Shown in pieces: positions 59,381 through 64,000 of a stretch of DNA of 64,000 bases; the first letter of the stretch is position 1; every line of letters begins with the position of its first letter. The notes under the pieces are model-generated. The model was not told where the DNA came from. It worked only from the letters and a program-made list of their open reading frames with translations, and did no database searches. This DNA comes from Nocardia crassostreae (GTDB lineage Bacteria > Actinomycetota > Actinomycetes > Mycobacteriales > Mycobacteriaceae). Where the stretch lies: contig NZ_BDCH01000025.1 in NCBI RefSeq assembly GCF_001613405.1, positions 279,750 to 343,749 on the forward strand. Reading direction: 5' to 3'. Made by a program: the position numbers and the translations under genes.

Positions 59381-60576
59381 CCACCGTCCAGCGTCTCACC
59401 GCATCGTCGTCACTCAAGGTCTGGAGCGGTTTCGCGCTCGCGGCCGTCGTCCTGTTCGGCCTCGCGCCCGCGCTGCTCAGCGATTTCCGGCTCAGCCTGC
59501 TCGCCAAATTCCTCTGCTTCGCCATTGTCGCGGTCGGTATCGGCCTGGCCTGGGGACGCGGCGGCATGCTCACCCTGGGGCAGGGCGTGTTCTTCGGCAT
59601 CGGCGCCTACATCATGGCCATGCACATGCAGATGGCCGATGCCGCGCGCGCCGGCGAGGACGTGCCGGAGTTCATGATGATCTCGGGTATCGACGAATTG
59701 CCTTCGTACTGGCAGCCTTTCGAATCGCCGCTGGTGGCGATCCTGGGCATTCTGGTGCTGCCTGCCGCCGTCGCCGCCGTGCTCGGGTTCGGCGTGTTCA
59801 AGCGCCGGGTCAAGGGCGCGTACTTCGCCATCCTGAGCCAGGCGCTGGCCGCGGCGCTGGCCATCCTGCTCACCGGGCAGCAGTCCATCGGCGGTTTCAC
59901 CGGGCTCAGCGATTTCCGTTCGTTCTTCGGCTTCCGGCTCAACGATCCGGTGAACCGGCAGATGCTGTTCTTCATCTCGGCGGGCACGCTGCTCGTGGTG
60001 GTGGCCATTGCCCGCCAGCTCATGAACAGCCGCTACGGCGAGCTGCTCGTCGCGGTGCGCGATCAGGAAGAGCGCGTGCGCTTCCTGGGGTACGACCCGG
60101 CCAATATCAAGATCGTCGCGTATGTGGTGGCCGCCTTCTTCGCGGGCATCGCGGGCGCGCTGTTCACCCCCATCGTCGGCATCATCTCCCCCGCCGATAT
60201 CGGTGTGGTGCCCTCCATCGCCTTCCTCATCGGCGTCGCGATCGGCGGCCGCACCACCCTGCTCGGCCCGGTGCTCGGGGCCATCGGCGTGGCCTGGGCG
60301 CGGACCTCGTTCTCGGAGAACTTCCCGTCGGCCTGGACCTACCTGCAGGGCGCGCTGTTCATCGTGGTGGTCGGGTTCATTCCCGCCGGAATCGCCGGAT
60401 TCGGGCCGCTGGCAAAGCGATTGCTGGAGAAGCTGCGGCCCGCGAAGGCGGCGGAATCCACGGCGGGCCAGGCGCAATCCCCGGCAGCCGACGCGGAGGC
60501 CATTGTGACCACCGCGACCGAGAGCACCGCCGAACCGGAGGCGACCGCAGCGGAAGAGAAGGTGGACGCGCGATGA
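59377..60576 (+). CDS. urtC: Urea-type ABC transporter permease UrtC
   Basis: This 399-residue LivM-like permease contains GLAWGRGGMLTLGQGVFFG, the loop VRDQEERVRFLGYDPANIKI and PADIGVVPSIAFLIGVAIGG. The C-terminal 55 residues are an Ala/Glu/Thr-rich, probably disordered tail longer than in most relatives. GAGGAG precedes ATG 59377, which overlaps the urtB stop; its own stop overlaps urtD. Confidence 0.94.
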   Translation: MTTVQRLTASSSLKVWSGFALAAVVLFGLAPALLSDFRLSLLAKFLCFAIVAVGIGLAWGRGGMLTLGQGVFFGIGAYIMAMHMQMADAARAGEDVPEFMMISGIDELPSYWQPFESPLVAILGILVLPAAVAAVLGFGVFKRRVKGAYFAILSQALAAALAILLTGQQSIGGFTGLSDFRSFFGFRLNDPVNRQMLFFISAGTLLVVVAIARQLMNSRYGELLVAVRDQEERVRFLGYDPANIKIVAYVVAAFFAGIAGALFTPIVGIISPADIGVVPSIAFLIGVAIGGRTTLLGPVLGAIGVAWARTSFSENFPSAWTYLQGALFIVVVGFIPAGIAGFGPLAKRLLEKLRPAKAAESTAGQAQSPAADAEAIVTTATESTAEPEATAAEEKVDAR

Positions 60577-61448
60577 CCGCACCCGTGCACGAACCCAAGA
60601 TCGGCGGCAATGCCGGTATGGACAGCGACTATCTCGAGGTCCGCGGCCTGCCGGTCAGTTTCGACGGCTTCAAGGCCGTCCCGGACGTGGATCTCACCGT
60701 CCTGCAAGGCGATCTGCGCTTCCTCATCAGACCCAATGGCGCGGGCAAGACCACGCTCATCGACGCCATTACCGGCCTGGTCCCCGCCACCGGTTCGGCG
60801 CAGAAGTCCGGCAGCGAACTCATCGGCAAGAAGGTGCATCAGATCGCCCGGCTCGGCGTCGGCCGCACCTTCCAGACGGCGAGCGTCTTCGAGCAGCTCA
60901 CCGTGCTGCAGAACCTCGATATCGCCGCGGGCGCAGGCCGTTCCGCGCTCACGCTGCTGCGCAAGCGCAAAGCCGTGCTGCCCGCCATCGAGGAGGCCCT
61001 GGAGACCATCGGCCTCACCGCCCTGCGCGACAAGCCCGCGGGCATCCTCGCGCACGGTCAGAAGCAGTGGCTGGAAATCTGCATGCTGCTGGTGCAGAAC
61101 GCCTCGGTGCTGCTGCTCGACGAACCCGTCGCGGGTATGAGCGCCGAGGAGCGCGAGGAGACCGGAAACCTGTTGCACCGCATCGGCGGTGACCTCGTGG
61201 TCATCGTCGTCGAGCACGATATGGATTTCATGCGCGCGTTCGCCACCTCGGTGACCGTGCTGGCCGGCGGCCGGGTGCTCAGCGAGGGTTCCGTCGAGCA
61301 GGTCCAGGCCGATCCGAAGGTGCAGGAGGTCTATCTCGGCACCGCGGCCGCCGGTGAACTCCCACCGGCCGCCGCACGTAGCACTCACCCCGAGTCCGAT
61401 CCGGACTTCGCCGACGCACAGGAGGCCGCCGATGCTGGAGATCGCTGA
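60573..61448 (+). CDS. urtD: Urea-type ABC transporter ATPase UrtD with altered Walker A
   Basis: This 291-residue LivG-like ATPase has Q-loop GRTFQTASVFEQLTVLQNL, signature region LAHGQKQWLEI, Walker B VLLLDEPVAGMS and H-loop VVEHDMDFM as expected. The Walker A reads LIRPNGAGKTT: the first Gly of GPNGAGKT is Arg, a position almost invariant in ABC ATPases. A further Gly to Cys change appears in EICMLLVQ (usually EIGMLLVQ). The catalytic Lys and Thr remain, so partial activity is possible. ATG 60573 overlaps the urtC stop. Confidence 0.9.
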   Translation: MTAPVHEPKIGGNAGMDSDYLEVRGLPVSFDGFKAVPDVDLTVLQGDLRFLIRPNGAGKTTLIDAITGLVPATGSAQKSGSELIGKKVHQIARLGVGRTFQTASVFEQLTVLQNLDIAAGAGRSALTLLRKRKAVLPAIEEALETIGLTALRDKPAGILAHGQKQWLEICMLLVQNASVLLLDEPVAGMSAEEREETGNLLHRIGGDLVVIVVEHDMDFMRAFATSVTVLAGGRVLSEGSVEQVQADPKVQEVYLGTAAAGELPPAAARSTHPESDPDFADAQEAADAGDR

Positions 61449-62124
61449 CCTGCACACGGCCTACGGCCGCACCGAGGTGATTCACGGTGTCTCCCTGACG
61501 GTTCCCTCCGACGGCGTGGTCGCGGTCATGGGCCACAACGGCGCGGGCAAGACCTCCCTGCTGCGCGCCGCCGTCGGCCTGCTGCCCGCCAAGTCCGGCC
61601 GGATTCGCTTCGACGGCGACGACATCACCAAGCTGTCGCCGTCGCGGCGGGTCAAACGCGGTATCGCCTATGTGCCGCAGGGCCAGCAGTCCTTCCCGCA
61701 GCTGTCCACCATGGAGAACCTCCAGGTGGTCGCGGACGGCCGCAAGCGCGGTAAGGAACTGATCGACGAATCCCTCGACCTGTTCCCGGCGCTACGGGAA
61801 CTGCTGTCCCACAAGGCGGGTCTGCTCTCCGGCGGTCAGCGCCAGCAGCTGGCCATCGCGCGCGCCCTCATCACCGAGCCGAAGCTGCTCATTCTGGACG
61901 AGCCGACCGAGGGCATCCAGCCCTCGGTGGTGGCCGAGATCGAACGCACCATCATCGATCTCACCAATCGCGGCGGTTTGAGCGTGCTGCTGGTCGAACA
62001 GCACATCGGTTTCGCGCTACAGGCCGCGAACCAGTACTACGTGCTGCAATCGGGCCGGGTCACCTCCTCGGGCGCGGGCGGTGCGGGTGCGGAGTCCGCC
62101 GTTCGCCTGGCCATGGCGATCTGA
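61432..62124 (+). CDS. urtE: Urea-type ABC transporter ATPase UrtE
   Basis: This 230-residue LivF-like ATPase has Walker A GHNGAGKTSLL, Q-loop YVPQGQQSFPQLSTMENL, signature LLSGGQRQQLAIA, Walker B LLILDEPTEGIQP and H-loop VEQHIGFAL, all intact. ATG 61432 has an AGGAGG site nine bases upstream and overlaps the end of urtD by 17 bases. It completes the UrtABCDE importer. Confidence 0.95.
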   Translation: MLEIADLHTAYGRTEVIHGVSLTVPSDGVVAVMGHNGAGKTSLLRAAVGLLPAKSGRIRFDGDDITKLSPSRRVKRGIAYVPQGQQSFPQLSTMENLQVVADGRKRGKELIDESLDLFPALRELLSHKAGLLSGGQRQQLAIARALITEPKLLILDEPTEGIQPSVVAEIERTIIDLTNRGGLSVLLVEQHIGFALQAANQYYVLQSGRVTSSGAGGAGAESAVRLAMAI

Positions 62125-62138
62125 TCGGACGACGGGAG

Positions 62139-62723
62139 ATGGCGCGCAGGGGGCGTATCCCATTGTCCGAACGGGTCTACCGGTCCCTGCAACGGGATCT
62201 CGCGGCGGGGGTGCTGGTGCCCACCGAACGGCTCGGCGAGGAACGCCTCGCCGAAGCCTACGGTGTGTCACGCACTCCCGTCCGCGAGGCCCTCGCCCGG
62301 CTCTACGCCGACGGCCTGCTGGAACGGCATCCCGACGGCCTCTATCCCTACCGGCCCCGCGTGGACGAACTCGGCGATCTCTACGAGCTTCGAATAGTGC
62401 TGGAGACCAGGGGTATTCAGCGCCATCTCGATCCACCCGCGCGGCGCCACGACACCTCGGCCATCGAGAAGGAGCTCGATATCTGGCAGCGATTCCGCGA
62501 GCAGCCGCCCGAACCCGGCGCGGAACTCATCGCCGCCGACGAACAGTTCCATCTCACCCTGCTCGCGGCGGCGGGCAATGCCGCGCTCACCGATGCCCTC
62601 GCCACCGTCTACGCCCGGGTGCGTCCGGTCCGCGCGCTGGACATGCCCTCGCCCGAGCGGGTCGCCGCCATGACCGAGGAGCACATCGCGATTGCCGAGA
62701 GCCTGGTGGCAGGTGGCAGGTGA
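62139..62723 (+). CDS. GntR/FadR-type regulator truncated by a 7-bp duplication
   Basis: The winged HTH (LSERVYRSLQRDLAAG, ERLAEAYGVSRTPVREALAR) and most of an FCD ligand-binding domain are present in 194 residues. At the end, GGCAGGT is duplicated in tandem (around 62706-62720), turning LVAGDLDTALRIL into LVAGGR-stop. Removing seven bases restores a continuation RILHAHLTGSRAHVLTRARR ending at 62841 and a normal family length of about 230. The last FCD helices are therefore lost. It lies 14 bases after urtE and is the probable local regulator of the operon. Confidence 0.85.
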   Translation: MARRGRIPLSERVYRSLQRDLAAGVLVPTERLGEERLAEAYGVSRTPVREALARLYADGLLERHPDGLYPYRPRVDELGDLYELRIVLETRGIQRHLDPPARRHDTSAIEKELDIWQRFREQPPEPGAELIAADEQFHLTLLAAAGNAALTDALATVYARVRPVRALDMPSPERVAAMTEEHIAIAESLVAGGR

Positions 62724-62907
62724 TCTGGACACCGCGCTGCGCATCCTGCACGCCCATCTCACCGGATCCCGCGCCCATGTCCTCACCCGCGCGCGCCGGG
62801 CACTGGAGCTCACGAAACTCGCACGCGCCGTGCGGGAGTAATCCGGCGCGCCGGACGTGGCCGATCGTGCGGTAGCCGGTGACTGGGACACCCTGTTAGC
62901 GTGAGGC

Positions 62908-63447
62908 ATGGTGTCGATGGAGCCACGTATCGCCCCCGGCCGCTTCCGGGAGCTCGGACCGGTCAATTGGGTCGTCTGGCAGGTACTTTCCCGCGCCGCG
63001 GGCACCGATGACGCCCACCTGTTCAGTACCCTGGGCCGCACGCGCGGGCTCTTCCGCGGCTGGCTGCACTACTCCGGCAGGCTCATGCCCGGCGGCCGCC
63101 TGCGCCGCTACGACACCGAACTGGTGATCCTGCGCGTCGCCCATCTGCGGCAGTGCGAGTACGAGATGGACCATCACATCCGGCTCGGCAAACGCGCGGG
63201 GGTCACCCGGGAGATCCTCGAACGCCTCCGCATCGGCCCCGCCGCCCCGGGCTGGTCCGACAAGGAACGCGCCCTGCTCGCCGCCGTCGACCAGCTCGTC
63301 ACCACCCGGGACCTGGACGACTCCGCGTGGAAGACGCTGGCCGCGCACTACGACGAGCGCCGGTTGATCGAAATCGTGCTGCTGACAAACCAATACGAGG
63401 GCCTGGCCAGCACCATTACCGCGCTGCGCATCCAAACCGACCATTGA
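62908..63447 (+). CDS. Carboxymuconolactone decarboxylase (CMD)-family protein
   Basis: This 179-residue protein has the CMD/AhpD helical core with ELVILRVAHLRQCEYEMDHH near residue 75. The paired cysteines of AhpD-type peroxidase enzymes (CxxC) are not present: only one Cys occurs in CEYEMDHH. It may thus be a non-redox member with a hydrolase-like or unknown role. The C-terminus overlaps the convergent GNAT gene by 32 bases. ATG 62908 has only a weak GTGAGG site. Confidence 0.83.
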   Translation: MVSMEPRIAPGRFRELGPVNWVVWQVLSRAAGTDDAHLFSTLGRTRGLFRGWLHYSGRLMPGGRLRRYDTELVILRVAHLRQCEYEMDHHIRLGKRAGVTREILERLRIGPAAPGWSDKERALLAAVDQLVTTRDLDDSAWKTLAAHYDERRLIEIVLLTNQYEGLASTITALRIQTDH

Positions 63448-64000
63448 TCGGATCGCCGCGCACCCGCGCGTGCAGATGCATGTCGTGCCAGCCGTCCACA
63501 TGCAGCCAGCTGCTTCGATTCACGCCCTCGTGGGTGAACCCGGCCTTCTCCGCCACCCGGCAGGATCGCGGATTGTGCACCGAATGCCGGAGTTCCAGCC
63601 GATGGAATCCGGCCTCCCCGAAGGCCCACTCGCACAGCGCGGTCACCGCCCGCGGCGCGATGCCGCGCCCGCGCGCCGCCGCCGTCGTCCAGTACGCGAC
63701 CGCCGCCTGCCCGTGTGCGAGCACCATATGCTGCAAGGAGATCCGCCCCAGCACACGCCCCGAACGACTGTCCGCCACCGCCCAGTTGACGTCGGCACAC
63801 CCGGTCCACGACCGCGCCCAGGTCTGGACCCACTCCTGCGCTTCGGCCACCGAATCGGCCGTGCGCACATGCCAGCGCCGGATGGCCGGATCCTGGAAGG
63901 CCGCGTACACCTCCGGACCGTCCCGGCGCAGCCACGGCCGCAACACCAGGCCCTCGCCCACCGGCAGCACCGGCTGCGCTGCCTTGGTGAAGATCTCGGC
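63416..64000 (-). CDS. GNAT-family N-acetyltransferase, N-terminus beyond the window
   Basis: This RimJ/RimL-type acetyltransferase has GLVLRPWLRRDGPEVYAAF near the start, acetyl-CoA-binding AARGRGIAPRAVTAL and the family segment LELRHSVHNPRSCRVAEKAGF. The frame remains open to base 64000 (reading AEIFTKAAQPVLPVGEG), so the true start may lie outside; GTG 63970 is an internal alternative. It probably acetylates an amino group of a protein N-terminus or small molecule. Confidence 0.85.
   Translation of the reverse strand, partial: AEIFTKAAQPVLPVGEGLVLRPWLRRDGPEVYAAFQDPAIRRWHVRTADSVAEAQEWVQTWARSWTGCADVNWAVADSRSGRVLGRISLQHMVLAHGQAAVAYWTTAAARGRGIAPRAVTALCEWAFGEAGFHRLELRHSVHNPRSCRVAEKAGFTHEGVNRSSWLHVDGWHDMHLHARVRGDPINGRFGCAAR

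Overview
The window is GC-rich, densely coding actinobacterial DNA, most likely from Nocardia or a close mycolic-acid relative. Supporting genes are an HbhA-type protein followed by a DUF2516 protein, a RamB-type acetate regulator, isocitrate lyase next to FadB2, a DsbA/VKOR pair, an EspG-like protein and a MetE-family protein. The blocks TetR-DUF445-XRE-HbhA-DUF2516 and isocitrate lyase-FadB2 match M. tuberculosis Rv0472c-Rv0476 and Rv0467-Rv0468. I see no rRNA, tRNA, CRISPR array, insertion sequence or prophage.

Layout. 1-6.2 kb (minus strand): a partial SDR, two paralogous alpha/beta hydrolases, then DUF2516, HbhA, an XRE regulator and DUF445. Palindromes sharing half-sites lie upstream of both hydrolases and of the XRE gene. 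6.4-21.8 kb: TetR, an ABC1 kinase, an enoyl-reductase-like protein, a secreted beta-propeller protein, EspG, PPK2, DsbA/VKOR, an HtrA-like protease, a ZIP transporter, a zinc alcohol dehydrogenase, an AI-2E-family permease, two very small proteins and a Ser/Thr kinase with a rudimentary WD40 sensor. 21.9-27 kb: the MetE-like protein, FadB2 and isocitrate lyase. 27-32 kb: a secreted lipase and a STAND/TPR ATPase divergent from a three-gene cassette of small proteins. 32-39 kb: purine catabolism (HIU hydrolase, OHCU decarboxylase), molybdenum-hydroxylase maturation (MobA-like, XdhC) and an NMT1-type ABC importer.

39-52.5 kb is a nearly complete N-acetylgalactosamine (aga-type) catabolic island: two PfkB kinases, a class II aldolase, NagA, a ROK kinase, a SIS deaminase/isomerase, a sugar ABC importer without its own ATPase, a DeoR regulator, a CocE-type hydrolase and a secreted GH20 hexosaminidase. 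52.6-57 kb holds DUF4254, LigB, RamB and a glycine-zipper protein. 57-62.8 kb is a urea-type ABC importer (UrtABCDE) with a GntR regulator. A CMD protein and a partial GNAT acetyltransferase close the window.

Two things stand out. First, the MetE-family protein keeps the overall fold motifs and one zinc-ligand His, but the other three zinc-ligand positions are Gly, Val and Gly. Second, many genes in the aga and urt regions carry lesions: in-frame stops in the sugar-binding protein (two), NagA and UrtA, a 7-bp duplication in the GntR gene, and single-base C-run indels in the CocE hydrolase, LigB and the protease. This could be real decay of two uptake systems, assembly error, or a mixture. The two lesion classes can be told apart by reads.
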